DNA from: Candidatus Delongbacteria bacterium
GTDB lineage: Bacteria; CAIWAD01
Direction of reading: 5' to 3'
Length of the DNA: 64,000 nt
NCBI GenBank assembly: GCA_020634015.1
Contig: JACKCN010000007.1
Location: 124,001 to 188,000, forward strand
Both the position numbers and the translations under genes were made by a program. Under the pieces are notes generated by a model, which saw only the letters and a program-made list of their open reading frames with translations, was not told where the DNA came from and made no database searches. The number at the start of each line of letters is the position of its first letter. Within the stretch, counting starts at the first letter, position 1. This document shows positions 54,061-63,490 of this stretch, in pieces.

Positions 54061-54139
54061 TGGCACGGGGAACACGAGCGTGATGGGATCAGCCTTCGCA
54101 GGGATGAATCGCGAGTCGCGCGAGTGCCCCATCCCCAAA

Positions 54140-54187
54140 GCGAACGCTGGGCTTCAACGCTGCGCGAGGGAAAAGCCTGGCGTTCGC
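54140..54187. repeat. Inverted repeat, 15-bp arms
   Basis: GCGAACGCTGGGCTT pairs with AAGCCTGGCGTTCGC (13 of 15) around an 18-nt loop. It lies in the gene-free stretch 54061-54697 between the tandem array and the Nudix gene, where I see no protein gene. Confidence 0.6.
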
Positions 54188-54391
54188 CCCGCAGCGCGAA
54201 CATGGCTGACATGAACACGAGTACGGATGCCGTCCATTTCAGATCAATCCCCAACTATGCGGTGACGCCGGTGGCGGAACCATCGAGACGGAACGGTCGG
54301 GCATGAGTGTGGGCCGCCGCGCTTGGTCGCCGGACCGCATCGCGGGCCAAGTTTGCGCGGCGCGAGGCCTGCGAAGAGGGTCTTTCTTTGG

Positions 54392-54429
54392 TTCCACCTT
54401 GCTTTGGACCCGTCCAAAGAAAGGTGGAA
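54392..54429. repeat. Long palindrome, 18-bp arms, 2-nt loop
   Basis: TTCCACCTTGCTTTGGAC-CC-GTCCAAAGAAAGGTGGAA, 17 of 18 positions paired. No T-run follows on either strand, so it is not a normal terminator; it looks like a dispersed palindromic repeat or MITE-type element. Confidence 0.7.
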
Positions 54430-54697
54430 AACGATGCATCACGGGAGGCAATCCCGAGCCGAGGAAGGCATCACGGGCCCCGTCAGTGACTGGATTCCGG
54501 TAGAAGGGGCAAAACCGGTGGGGGGTTCGAGGAGTCCGGTGCAAGCAACACCTCATGGCCCCCGGATTCCGCCGGATAGTCAGATGACGAGAACACGTGT
54601 GTGGGGCTGCATCCGGGCTACGGCTGGAAGGTACGGCCACCGTTTCTTGCCCACTGATTCATCATCTTCCACGACATCAAGAACAGGAGTCGACAGA

Positions 54698-55111
54698 ATG
54701 ACACAGATCCCGACTTTCGGCAAGCCAGTCCCCGGGGCCCGGTCGCGGGAAGGATCCTACGCACTGATCTTCGACCCAGCCGGTCGCCTGCTTGTCGTGC
54801 TGGGCCGACGCGGCCTCTTCCTGCCCGGTGGCGGTGTGGACCCTGGTGAGACGCCCGAGCAGGCTCTGGCCCGGGAGCTGCGGGAGGAATGCGCGCTGGC
54901 GATCGGCAGGCAGGAATGGCTGGGAGAAGCCCTGCAGCACTTCGTGGTGGATGGTGAGCCGATCCGGATGGTGGCGCGCTTCTGGCGTGTCACGCCAGCC
55001 AGCGGGCCGGGACCCGCGGAAGATGTCTGGGAATGGCGGGAGCCGCAGGAGTGCCGGGGGCGGTTCTTTCATGCGTGTGCTGACTGGGCGCTTGAGAAAG
55101 CGCTGGGGTGA
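54698..55111 (+). CDS. Nudix hydrolase
   Basis: Pyrophosphohydrolase of nucleoside-diphosphate-X compounds, 137 residues. The Nudix box GGGVDPGETPEQALARELRE followed by EC contains the metal-binding REx2EE residues (Arg-Glu-Leu-Arg-Glu-Glu). The preceding ALIFDPAGRLLVVLGRRGLF strand fits the fold. AGGAG (54684-54688) precedes the ATG. Substrate not predictable. It is monocistronic and flanked by repeats on both sides, so it may have travelled with the accessory patch. Confidence 0.9.
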   Translation: MTQIPTFGKPVPGARSREGSYALIFDPAGRLLVVLGRRGLFLPGGGVDPGETPEQALARELREECALAIGRQEWLGEALQHFVVDGEPIRMVARFWRVTPASGPGPAEDVWEWREPQECRGRFFHACADWALEKALG

Positions 55112-55137
55112 GGGGGGCGCGCGGTATCCGCTCGGGG

Positions 55138-55211
55138 CTCCCGCCTTCGCGGGAGTGACGGGGTTTCCTGGGTGCGGTGTAACTGCTCGGGATCCCCGCT
55201 TTCGCGGGGAT
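55138..55211. repeat. Two short REP-like hairpins
   Basis: CTCCCGC-CTTC-GCGGGAG (55138-55155) and ATCCCCGC-TTTC-GCGGGGAT (55192-55211), both followed by TGACG. They belong to a different palindrome family from those at 47 and 53 kb. They fill the gap between the convergent Nudix and TolC genes and may also stop transcription. Confidence 0.65.
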
Positions 55212-55233
55212 GACGCGGCGGGGGGCAGGAAAC

Positions 55234-56724
55234 TCAGGGCAGAGGGACGCGGTCGGCGCCCGTGAGCCGTTCGAGGGCGGCCACCTGGAGCACAAGGTTG
55301 ATCCGGGCCGACAGTTCCTGAAGCCGCACGCTGGAGAGGGTGCGCTCGGCGTCGATCAGGTCCTGGCTGGTGATCTGGCCGGTCTCGAAGCGCTGCTGGC
55401 TGATCTCGTGATCACGCAGGGCCAGGTCCAGCTGGCGGGCTCGCAGGGGCAGCTGGGCCTGCAATTCCAGAATCCGGTTGAGCTGGCTGCGCACCTGCCG
55501 CTCCAGATTTTCCACACTTTCATCGAAGGCCAGTTGCTGGCGCCGCTCGCGGATGCGCATGCGCTGCAAGGCTCGCGTGTTGCGTCCCCAATCCCAGAGA
55601 GCCCAGTTGAGGCGCAGGGTCACCGTGCGGAAAAGGTCCGCATCGGCCATGCTCAGGTTGCGTGTGCTGTCCTGGATGCTTTGGTCCCAGGAGAGAGCCA
55701 GATCCACGGCGGGCAGCAGCGAACGCCAGGCTTCGCGCCGCGAGCGAGTGGCCGCGCTGAGTGCGTCGCGTGATTCAAGCAGGCTCAGGCTCTGCTGGCG
55801 GGCCAGCTCGAGCTGGGCGTCCACATCCAGACTGGGACTGGGCTCGGGGACGGTGGCGTCCAGGATGAAGGCCTGCTCCGTGGGCAGCCCCACCAGCTTG
55901 CGGAAATCCTCCTCCTGCAGCTGCAGGGCCAGGGAATCGCTGGCGAAGGAGCTGCGCCGCTCCAGATTCTCCAGTTCGCTCTTGAGGAAATCGCTCTCGC
56001 CGATGATGCCGGCCCCGTACTTGCGGCGGGCCAGTTCCAGACTGCCTTCCGATTCGCGCAGCCCGGTGCGGCCCAGATCCAGACCGAGGCGTGCCTGCAA
56101 CAGCGCGTAATAGGCCTGTACCACACGATAACGGAACGCGGCCTCCTGCTCGCTGACCTGCAGCTGGCTCAGGCGAAGCGAACGGCTCTCCTGACGCAGA
56201 TCGTCCCAGAGCCAGCGAGCGCCGAAGATCTGCTGGCTCACCGAGAGCGAATAGTTGGTGCTCCAGCGGGTCAGGTAACTGTCCGTGTCCGAATCGCGCC
56301 AGCCGAGGTAACTGCTGGCATCCACGGTGGTGCCGAAGGGCAGCTCGGTGGACAGGCTCAGGGTGCCACTGCGGCGCTCGGTCTTGATCCGGGTTTCTTC
56401 ATAGACCTGAAGGGAGCTGTTCCAGAGTTCGGCCCGGCTGTCGGTGATTCCCGGAAGCACTCCCTGAACGCGGATCCGCGGCAGCAGGCGCAAGCGCAGA
56501 TCGCTGCGATCCAGTTTGTTCTCCCGGAGGCCCAGGTGCACGCGCTCGCCCTCGCGATGGCTGCCCAGGGCACGGTCGATGGCCTCATCAAGACTGAGGG
56601 CCAGGGGCTGGCTCCAGGCCATTCCCGAAAGAAGCGCCAGGCTGGCGCACACGATGCTCCAGGTGCGGGCGAAAGCCAGCAGGCCCATGACCGGATTCCG
56701 TGACGGCAGGTGGTGTCTACTCAT
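55234..56724 (-). CDS. TolC-family outer-membrane efflux protein
   Basis: Outer-membrane channel of a tripartite efflux or secretion system, about 496 residues. A signal peptide (SIVCASLALLSGMAWSQ) is followed by two related halves of long coiled helices; ALSLDEAIDRALG opens the first repeat and LEAR/SQQRFETGQITSQDLIDAE the characteristic end of the second. The ATG at 56724 overlaps the permease stop; the ATG at 56688, next to the signal peptide, is also plausible. It is the third gene after the HlyD-like and MacB-like genes. Confidence 0.88.
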   Translation of the reverse strand: MSRHHLPSRNPVMGLLAFARTWSIVCASLALLSGMAWSQPLALSLDEAIDRALGSHREGERVHLGLRENKLDRSDLRLRLLPRIRVQGVLPGITDSRAELWNSSLQVYEETRIKTERRSGTLSLSTELPFGTTVDASSYLGWRDSDTDSYLTRWSTNYSLSVSQQIFGARWLWDDLRQESRSLRLSQLQVSEQEAAFRYRVVQAYYALLQARLGLDLGRTGLRESEGSLELARRKYGAGIIGESDFLKSELENLERRSSFASDSLALQLQEEDFRKLVGLPTEQAFILDATVPEPSPSLDVDAQLELARQQSLSLLESRDALSAATRSRREAWRSLLPAVDLALSWDQSIQDSTRNLSMADADLFRTVTLRLNWALWDWGRNTRALQRMRIRERRQQLAFDESVENLERQVRSQLNRILELQAQLPLRARQLDLALRDHEISQQRFETGQITSQDLIDAERTLSSVRLQELSARINLVLQVAALERLTGADRVPLP

Positions 56725-57958
56725 GACGCAGGGCCTCGATGGGATCCAGGGCGGCCGCACGGCGGGCCGGGTAAATGCCGAAGATCAGTCCGGTGCCCGC
56801 GCTGACCGCAAACGAAAGCAATACCGACCAGGGTGTGACCACCGTGTGCCAGCCGGCGAAAGCCGAAATGCCCCAGGCCAGGCACAGGCCCAGCACGATC
56901 CCCAGCAGTCCGCCGCCCAGTGACAGCACGACCGCCTCGGTGATGAACTGCTGCATCACGTGGGCGGCCGTGGCACCCACGCTGCGGCGGATGCCGATTT
57001 CTCGCGTGCGCTCCAGCACGCTGGAGAGCATGATGTTCATGATGCCGATGCCGCCCACGATCAGCGAGATCGAGGCGATGGCCCCCATCACGAGGTTGAA
57101 CATGCGTTGAGTGGCCTGGGACTGGCGGATCAACTCCCAGGGCACCTGGATTTCCGTGTCACGCGCGCCCATGTGACGCCTCTCGAGCACACGCCGGACA
57201 CGCTCGGAAGCCGGTGCGGCCTCCTCGGTGGTGGCCACCGTGATCACCAGCTGGTCCAGGCCTTCCTTGCCACTGACCGGCGGCATCCGGCTTCGCAACG
57301 TGGACAGCGGGATGTAGATGTCGCGGTTGAGGTCGCGCAGGCTCAGTTCCTGCTTGCCCTTCTCGGAGAGCGCACGAGGTTGCACCACACCCACCACGCG
57401 CATCCACTGGTCGTCCAGTTTCACCAGCCGCTCCAGTGGGGAATTGGTTGGAAAGAGCTCGCGCGCCACCTGGCTGCCCAGCACGCAGACCCGAGTACGG
57501 CCGTGTTCGTCGGCGTCGGTGAGCCAGCGGCCATTGATTTCCATGCCCGGAAACTGGGCCAGATACTCGGGTTCCACACCTCGCAGGGGCACCTTGACCC
57601 GACGGCGTCCCACGCCCGCCTGGGCATCCGAATTGACCACCGCACTGATGGTGGCGTCGGGCAGCAGCCCCTGCAGACTGATCACGTCACGCCGCCCCAG
57701 CCCGGGACTGCCCTTCTCCAGATCTTCGGAGGGCACACGGTCGCGCGGCACGGCCATCACCAGGATGTTGCGCGCGCCCAGCAGGCGGATGTTCTCGAGG
57801 GCTTCCCGGCGCGCTCCTTCGCCGATCGAGAGCATGGAAATGACCGCGCCCACGCCGAAGATCACTCCCAGCATGGTCAGCAGGCTGCGCAGCTTGTGCG
57901 ACAGCAGTGAGGCGATGCTGATGCGCAGGGCCTCGAGCAGGGCGCCCCGGTCAGGCAT
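56717..57958 (-). CDS. MacB/FtsX-type ABC transporter permease
   Basis: Four-helix permease of 413 residues. TM1 is in LRSLLTMLGVIFGVGAVISM, followed by a large periplasmic MacB core domain (PLRGVEPEYLAQFPG, QLVITVATTEEA) and three C-terminal helices with the RTREIGIRRSVGAT coupling segment and PARRAAALDPIEALRHE end. Unlike MacB itself, no ATP-binding domain is fused. The ATPase gene is not adjacent either: the HlyD-like gene ends 24 nt upstream and the TolC gene follows by overlap. Confidence 0.92.
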   Translation of the reverse strand: MPDRGALLEALRISIASLLSHKLRSLLTMLGVIFGVGAVISMLSIGEGARREALENIRLLGARNILVMAVPRDRVPSEDLEKGSPGLGRRDVISLQGLLPDATISAVVNSDAQAGVGRRRVKVPLRGVEPEYLAQFPGMEINGRWLTDADEHGRTRVCVLGSQVARELFPTNSPLERLVKLDDQWMRVVGVVQPRALSEKGKQELSLRDLNRDIYIPLSTLRSRMPPVSGKEGLDQLVITVATTEEAAPASERVRRVLERRHMGARDTEIQVPWELIRQSQATQRMFNLVMGAIASISLIVGGIGIMNIMLSSVLERTREIGIRRSVGATAAHVMQQFITEAVVLSLGGGLLGIVLGLCLAWGISAFAGWHTVVTPWSVLLSFAVSAGTGLIFGIYPARRAAALDPIEALRHE

Positions 57959-57982
57959 GCAGCATCCCGAGAACTTGGTGAC

Positions 57983-59191
57983 TCACTGCGCGTCCTCGCT
58001 GGACCAGTTGGCAGGATCGACCAGGCTCAGGCGGTCACCCGCGTCGAGGCCACTCAGCACGACCATCCGGTCGCCGTCGGTGGGGCCCACCTCGACTGGG
58101 ACGCTTTCGATCGATTTGCCCGCGATGCGGAACACGTGCCAGCCCTGTTCATCGCGGAAGAGGGCTTCCACGGGCACGGCCAGAGCCTCATCGATGCGCG
58201 TGCCGAAAATCGTGGTCTGAGCGTTCATGCCGGGTTTGAGGATGGGATCTCGCTGGTCGAGCACGGCGGTCACGTCAAAGACCTTGGTGTTGCTGTCGCC
58301 GTCCTTCTCGCGGGCCAGCACGCCCACTTCGGTGATCCGGCCGGAGAAATGACGGTCGGGCCAGGCATCCAGCACCACCGAGACCGAGTCGTCCAGCGAC
58401 ACCAGATTCAGGTCCACTTCATTGATCTGCAGTGTGACACGCATGCTCGAGAAATCGGGCAGTTCGATCAGGCCGGCGCCACGCCAGGGCTGGTCGCCCA
58501 CCTTGATCTTGCGCGGTTCGCCGCCCAGCCAGACCGGCAGATAGACCACCATGCCCGGGCCGGGCGCGGTCAGCACCAGGTCGTCGTATTCCTTGCGGGC
58601 CTTGCGCAGATTGTCGCGCGCGGTCTGGATCTTGAGATCGGCTTCCTTGAGTTCCTCGGCGTTGATGCCCACCTGGGCGATGTAGTTCGAACGCGATTTC
58701 TCGTAGGACAGGGTGGCCTGGCTGAACTGCAGGTCCGCCTCCTGGCGCACCATCTCGCTTTCGTAGACGGTGCGTTCCTGGCGCAGTTTCGAGAGCAGCC
58801 AGGAAGTGGAATCGGCCACCAGCGAGCTCTGCATGTTGCGCAGCTCGGCCTTGAGGCGGGCTTCCACCTTGTTGTAACTGGCCTGGGCGATGTCCAGTTC
58901 GTTCAGCCGGTCATCAATTTCCTTCTGCAGCTCCGTGCGGTCGAAGATGACCAGCGTGTCACCCTTCTCCACGCTGCTGCCCTCGGGAATCAGCGTCTGC
59001 ACCTGCAGCTGGTTGCGCAGCCGCGGAGTGCTGATGGTGGTGGAATTCACCGCCTGGATGGTGCCCGCTTCCGTGAGACGGATCTCGAAGCGGTCGGGCG
59101 TGACCACCACGGAAGGAGGCTGCTCGCTGCCGCAGCCGGTCAGCAGCAGGCACAGCGGAAGCAGCAGGGCCCAGCCCGCGCGCCCGGACAT
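57983..59191 (-). CDS. HlyD/RND-type periplasmic adaptor lipoprotein
   Basis: Membrane-fusion protein of 402 residues linking the MacB-like permease to the TolC channel. It begins with a lipoprotein signal and lipobox (LCLLLTGC). It then has an N-terminal beta strand with lipoyl half-motif (LIPEGSSVEKGDTLVIFDR), a long alpha-hairpin (residues ~95-205), the second lipoyl half (LTAPGPGMVVYLPVW) and a beta-barrel domain (ITEVGVLAREKDG, LKPGMNAQTTI). The ATG at 59191 overlaps the M20 peptidase stop (TGATG). Confidence 0.92.
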   Translation of the reverse strand: MSGRAGWALLLPLCLLLTGCGSEQPPSVVVTPDRFEIRLTEAGTIQAVNSTTISTPRLRNQLQVQTLIPEGSSVEKGDTLVIFDRTELQKEIDDRLNELDIAQASYNKVEARLKAELRNMQSSLVADSTSWLLSKLRQERTVYESEMVRQEADLQFSQATLSYEKSRSNYIAQVGINAEELKEADLKIQTARDNLRKARKEYDDLVLTAPGPGMVVYLPVWLGGEPRKIKVGDQPWRGAGLIELPDFSSMRVTLQINEVDLNLVSLDDSVSVVLDAWPDRHFSGRITEVGVLAREKDGDSNTKVFDVTAVLDQRDPILKPGMNAQTTIFGTRIDEALAVPVEALFRDEQGWHVFRIAGKSIESVPVEVGPTDGDRMVVLSGLDAGDRLSLVDPANWSSEDAQ

Positions 59192-60582
59192 CAGGCCTTC
59201 GCCTGCATGCGCGAGGGCAACAGATCCAGGAACCGGGCGATGGTCTCGATGCCGCGGTGGAAGTTGGGCAGGTCCATGTTCTCGTTGGGGCTGTGGATGC
59301 GGCAATCGGGCAGGCTGAAGCCCAGCAGCACGGTCTTGACGTCCAGCACCCGGTCGAAGGTGGCCACGATGGGAATCGAGCCGCCCTCGCGCTGGAAGAA
59401 GGGGCGTTTGCCGAAGACCTGCTCCATGGCGTCGGCACCGCAGAGCACGGCGGGATGGTCGATGGGCACCTCGGCCGCGCTGCCGCCGTGGTGGTTGATG
59501 AACTCGGCCTTGATGCCCGCGGGAATCCGGGCCTTGAGGTGGGCGACAACCGCCTCACTGACCTGCTGGTGATCCTGATTGGCCACCAGGCGGAAACTGA
59601 ACTTGGCCCCGGCCTTCGAGGGCAGCACGGTCTTGGCGCCTTCGCCCGCGAAACCGCCCCAGATGCCGTTGACGTCGATGGTGGGACGGGCGCCCAGATG
59701 CTCGATCACGGTCCAGCCGGGCTCTGGACGCAGACCGTCCACGTCGAGGTCGGCCATGTACTCGGTCTCGTTGAAGGGCAGGCGGGCCACTTCGGCGCGC
59801 TCCTCCGTGTCGAGATTGCGTACCGGATCGTAAAAGCCTTCCACGGCCACCCGGCCCTGGGTGTCCCACAGGCTGGACAGCAGCTCGCAGAGCACGTTCG
59901 CCGGGTTGCGTACCGGGCCGCCGAACTCGCCGGAGTGCAGGTCGCGGTTGGGGCCGGTCAGACGCATTTCCAGATAGGCCAGTCCCTTGAGAGCCGTGCA
60001 GATCGAGGGCAGGCCCTCACCGAACATCGCCGTGTCGGAGATCAGCGCCACATCGCACTTGAGCAGATCCTTGTGTGCGTGGATGAAGGCTTCCAGGTTG
60101 GGGCTGCCGATCTCTTCCTCGCCCTCGAACAGCATCACGATGTTCACGGGCAGGGTGCCGTTCTCGGCCAGCAGGGCCTCGACGGCCTTGACGTGGATGT
60201 AGAGCTGGCCCTTGTCGTCGGCACTGCCCCGCGCGATGAGCTTGCCGTTGCGGATCACGGGCTCGAAGGGTGGGCTGTCCCACAGATCCAGGGGGTCCAC
60301 GGGCTGCACGTCGTAGTGGCCGTAGACCAGCACCGTGGGTGCTCCGGGAGCCCCGCGCCACTCGGCCGTCAGGATCGGATGCCGGGGCGTGGGATGAATC
60401 GTGCAATTGGTCAGCCCCGCCTCTTCGCAGCGCATCTTGAGGTGCTGCACACAGGCCAGCAGATCCTGGCTGTGCTCGGGAGCGGTGGAAATCGAGGGGA
60501 AACGCAGAAACTCGATCAGTTCCTGCTCGTAACGCTCGCGCTGGCCGCGGATGCGGGCCAGGGTGGCTTCCAGTGTCTTCAT
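59191..60582 (-). CDS. M20-family dipeptidase/carboxypeptidase
   Basis: Dinuclear zinc hydrolase of 463 residues, close to the CNDP/PepV-like dipeptidases. Metal and catalytic residues appear in VYGHYDVQPVDP (His, catalytic Asp), GSADDKGQLYIH (bridging Asp), FEGEEEIGSPNLE (general-base Glu and ligand Glu) and the late FHRGIE region where the last His sits. The dimerisation insert is in the middle. No signal peptide, so cytoplasmic. The ATG at 60582 has AGGAA upstream. TACCTTG at 60662-60668 on the minus strand looks like the -7 element, divergent from the AKR gene. Confidence 0.92.
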   Translation of the reverse strand: MKTLEATLARIRGQRERYEQELIEFLRFPSISTAPEHSQDLLACVQHLKMRCEEAGLTNCTIHPTPRHPILTAEWRGAPGAPTVLVYGHYDVQPVDPLDLWDSPPFEPVIRNGKLIARGSADDKGQLYIHVKAVEALLAENGTLPVNIVMLFEGEEEIGSPNLEAFIHAHKDLLKCDVALISDTAMFGEGLPSICTALKGLAYLEMRLTGPNRDLHSGEFGGPVRNPANVLCELLSSLWDTQGRVAVEGFYDPVRNLDTEERAEVARLPFNETEYMADLDVDGLRPEPGWTVIEHLGARPTIDVNGIWGGFAGEGAKTVLPSKAGAKFSFRLVANQDHQQVSEAVVAHLKARIPAGIKAEFINHHGGSAAEVPIDHPAVLCGADAMEQVFGKRPFFQREGGSIPIVATFDRVLDVKTVLLGFSLPDCRIHSPNENMDLPNFHRGIETIARFLDLLPSRMQAKA

Positions 60583-60785
60583 GGTGGTTCCTGTTTTCTC
60601 CGGTTGGGGCGTTCTGGCCATGGCTCCCGTGAGACGGTGTCGGGGCCGGAAAATGCTCCGCCAAGGTACGGCAATCCCGGCTGGCAGGCCACCGGCAGCG
60701 AGCCGGGATGGGGGGTTTTCCTTAGCTTGGCCCCTTCGCCGAAACCGCCCTGGAACCAGGGCATCCGAACGCCGGGAGACGCGCC

Positions 60786-61871
60786 ATGACAGTCGAACGG
60801 GCCGAGGCCCAAGCCACGGAAGAATTCTTCACCAACCGGACCGGGGATGCCGCGGATCACCGGCGCCGGCTGGGCCCTTGGAGCGTCTCGTCGATCGGCT
60901 GGGGCACCAATTCCGGGGAACTGCGCAACATCGTGGACCTGAAGGTCGAATCGGCCCTTCCCGAGGTGATAACCGGGGGCATCAATTTTCTGGACACCTC
61001 GCCCGCCTACCGCCACCGGCGCAGCCAGGCGGCCATCGGACGCGCACTTCCCCGACTGCTCTCCTCGGGCGCGGTACGGCGCGAGCAGTTGGTGTTCGCG
61101 AGCCATGTGGGCTTCGTGGCCCTCGACCGGCGCGAGGAAGATGCCCAGGAGTTCTTCCGTCGCCAGGTGCTGCCCGACTCTGGCCTCGAGGACGCGGATT
61201 TCGTGGCCGGAGCATGGTCGATGCACCCCCGCTGGATCCGTGCCCAGCTGGATCTGGCCTGCCGGCTGCTGGGTCTGGAACACATCGACCTGCTCTACCT
61301 GGATGCTCCCGAGATCGCGCTGAAACAGGAAGGCCCCGAGCGCTGGAAAGCGCTGCTGATGAGCGCCTTCGCCGAGCTGGAATCCCTTGTCAGCGAAGGC
61401 CGCATCGGTGCCTGGGGCATCGCCTCGCTGGAAGGCTTCACCGGCAACGACACACGCCGTGCCCCATTGCAGCTTCCCACCCTGCTCGAGTGGGCGCGAC
61501 ACGCGGGTGGCGGGAGCACGGGACTGTGCACCATCCAGGCGCCCTTCAGTCTGGCACAGCTGGACTTGCTCAATCCGGCCGGCGAAGGCCAGCCCACGCT
61601 GCAGGAGACTTTGTCCAGCACCGGGCTGTGCTTCACCGGCATGCTCAGCCTGGGCCAGGGCCAACTCTGCCAGGACCTGCCCCAGTATCTGCATCCTGCC
61701 ATGCCGGGCTGTCGTACGGATGCCCAGCGCGCGCTCCAGTTCGCGCGCAGCACACAGGGGGTCACCAGTGCCCTGGTGGGCATGAAGACACGCGAGCACA
61801 TCCAGGAACTCTGCCAACTCTCGGCACTGCCCGCCATGCCCCGGGAAGAATGGCTTGCCCTGTTCAGCTGA
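60786..61871 (+). CDS. Aldo/keto reductase family protein
   Basis: A TIM-barrel oxidoreductase-like protein of 361 residues. INFLDTSPAYRHRRSQAAIG holds the usual Asp (of D-x-A/S-x-x-Y) and Tyr; LGLEHIDLLYLDAPE and SEGRIGAWGIAS match further strands. The catalytic Lys and His positions are hard to place: HVGFVA takes the place where Lys is expected, so activity may be altered. Relatives called aldo/keto reductase-like proteins occur in many FCB genomes. Upstream, TAGCTTG at 60723-60729 is a probable -7 element. Confidence 0.82.
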   Translation: MTVERAEAQATEEFFTNRTGDAADHRRRLGPWSVSSIGWGTNSGELRNIVDLKVESALPEVITGGINFLDTSPAYRHRRSQAAIGRALPRLLSSGAVRREQLVFASHVGFVALDRREEDAQEFFRRQVLPDSGLEDADFVAGAWSMHPRWIRAQLDLACRLLGLEHIDLLYLDAPEIALKQEGPERWKALLMSAFAELESLVSEGRIGAWGIASLEGFTGNDTRRAPLQLPTLLEWARHAGGGSTGLCTIQAPFSLAQLDLLNPAGEGQPTLQETLSSTGLCFTGMLSLGQGQLCQDLPQYLHPAMPGCRTDAQRALQFARSTQGVTSALVGMKTREHIQELCQLSALPAMPREEWLALFS

Positions 61872-62073
61872 TGCTCCACGGACCTTCGCGAAACGGGAGC
61901 TGCCGCAAGGAAAATTTTTGGGCGGATTGTCGCGTGTCGAGCGTCCGGCGGACTGAGTGACGCCCGATTCTGAACAAACCCTGTGCTCCCTCAAAGCTGA
62001 AACACGCCCGAACCCGGGACTTAGGCTCCCCCAAGTTCCGTGTTTGTCAAAGCCGTTTCCGACACGTGCGGCT

Positions 62074-62105
62074 ATTGGGATTCTGAATTTCACTTCACTA
62101 ACTTG
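62074..62105 (+). promoter_or_regulatory. Promoter of the porin gene
   Basis: ATTG (62074-62077), 21 nt, TAACTTG (62099-62105). The start site would be ~130 nt upstream of the ATG, giving a long leader. The remaining 61872-62073 stretch shows no gene or strong hairpin. Confidence 0.5.
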
Positions 62106-62240
62106 GTGACACAACAAACCGGGCGCGCTCCGGAACCCTGATTCCCACGGACAGGAGGCGCACCGGGCGAGACCCGATTCACACATGTCCGGCCACCTGT
62201 GCGGAATGTGTGATCCATGTTTCATTTCCTGGAGGAAAGC

Positions 62241-63464
62241 ATGAAGATGAACGGTATCGTCTTTTCCGCCCTTGCCATCGCTCTTTGCGGAGCCGTGGTA
62301 CAGGATTCGCTGGCGACCGAGCTGAAGTTCGACGGACAGGTCCGCTATCGCAGTGAGTTCTCCAACTACTCCTTCGACAGCAATGTGGACTCCTACGGCA
62401 TGTCGGCCCTGCGCACGCGCATCGGTTTCTCCGCCGCCCCCACCGAAGGTCTGGCGATCTACGTCCAGGCCCAGGACAGCCGCACCATGGGTGGCAACGG
62501 CACCAGTGGCACCCTGGTCAATGACATGAACTTCGGCATCCACCAGAGCTACCTGAGCTGGGACTGCCGCCTGATCAGTGGCCTCAACCTGCTGGCCGGC
62601 CGTTTCGAGATGCCCAAGGCCGACGAGCGCTTCTTCGGCAGTGTTGGCTGGAGCAATGTGGGACGCAGCTTCGACGGGTACGTGCTCGGTTACGAGACTC
62701 CCTTCACCATGGTCCAGTTCTACGGCATCAAGGTGGTCGAGAACTTCACCGCCAACCAGGATGTCACCGTCTGGGGTCTGTACTTCAACAACCTGTTCGA
62801 CAAGCGCGTCGACCTGTTCTACAACAACGATGACTTCGGCCAGAACGCCGCCGAGGAAACCAATGTGCGCAGCACCATCGGTCTGCACTACGACAACGCC
62901 GGCGCCGAGTACTTCGACGGCAAGCTGGGCGTGAACTTCAACTTCGGCATGCAGATGGGCAGCAACGAGTGGGGCGGCACCGCCATGGACTACGCTGGCC
63001 AGCTGATCGGGCTGGACGCCACCTGGGCCCTGGACATGGGCTTCCTGAACAAGGTGGGCTTCGGCTACGAAATGCAGAGTGGCGACGACAGTGCCGACAA
63101 CAGCATGGATGCCTGGCAGAACCTCTATCCCACGGCGCACAAGTTCAACGGCTACATGGATCTGGTCAACACCGGACCCAACGGCCTGAACGACATCCAG
63201 GTGAACTTCTGGGGCAGCATCGCCGACTTCGTGAACTACAAGCTGGACTACCACATGTTCAGTGCTGCGGCCGACTACTCAAATGGAACCACCATGGATA
63301 CGGCCATCGGTTCCGAGATCGACCTGACGCTGAGCAAGAAGTTCGACAACTTCACGATCAACGCCGGCTACAGCATGTTCACCGCCGACGACCACTTCGC
63401 CGGCAATCCCAACGACGGCATGAACTGGATGTACCTGCAGTTGACTGCCGGTTTCAAGGACTGA
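62241..63464 (+). CDS. Outer-membrane porin-like beta-barrel protein
   Basis: A 407-residue exported protein with a signal peptide (IVFSALAIALCGAVVQDSLA) and a mature region made of alternating amphipathic strands rich in Gly, Asn, Asp, Tyr and Phe. ELKFDGQVRYRSEFSNYSFD and RTRIGFSAAPTEGLAIYVQA are typical first strands of alginate-export/porin-type barrels; a late strand reads FTINAGYSMF. The end (YLQLTAGFKD) lacks a terminal Phe. GGAGGAAAGC precedes the ATG at 62241. It is monocistronic with its own promoter and terminator; compared with neighbours its codons and Asn/Gly content suggest high expression. Confidence 0.85.
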   Translation: MKMNGIVFSALAIALCGAVVQDSLATELKFDGQVRYRSEFSNYSFDSNVDSYGMSALRTRIGFSAAPTEGLAIYVQAQDSRTMGGNGTSGTLVNDMNFGIHQSYLSWDCRLISGLNLLAGRFEMPKADERFFGSVGWSNVGRSFDGYVLGYETPFTMVQFYGIKVVENFTANQDVTVWGLYFNNLFDKRVDLFYNNDDFGQNAAEETNVRSTIGLHYDNAGAEYFDGKLGVNFNFGMQMGSNEWGGTAMDYAGQLIGLDATWALDMGFLNKVGFGYEMQSGDDSADNSMDAWQNLYPTAHKFNGYMDLVNTGPNGLNDIQVNFWGSIADFVNYKLDYHMFSAAADYSNGTTMDTAIGSEIDLTLSKKFDNFTINAGYSMFTADDHFAGNPNDGMNWMYLQLTAGFKD

Positions 63465-63490
63465 TCGGTCCTCCAGATCTCGATTGACAG

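Noticed and set aside
60579..63254. An 891-codon open frame on the minus strand
   Set aside because: It is antisense to the aldo/keto reductase and porin genes and crosses their promoter. Its Val/Gly/His-rich translation is typical of shadows.
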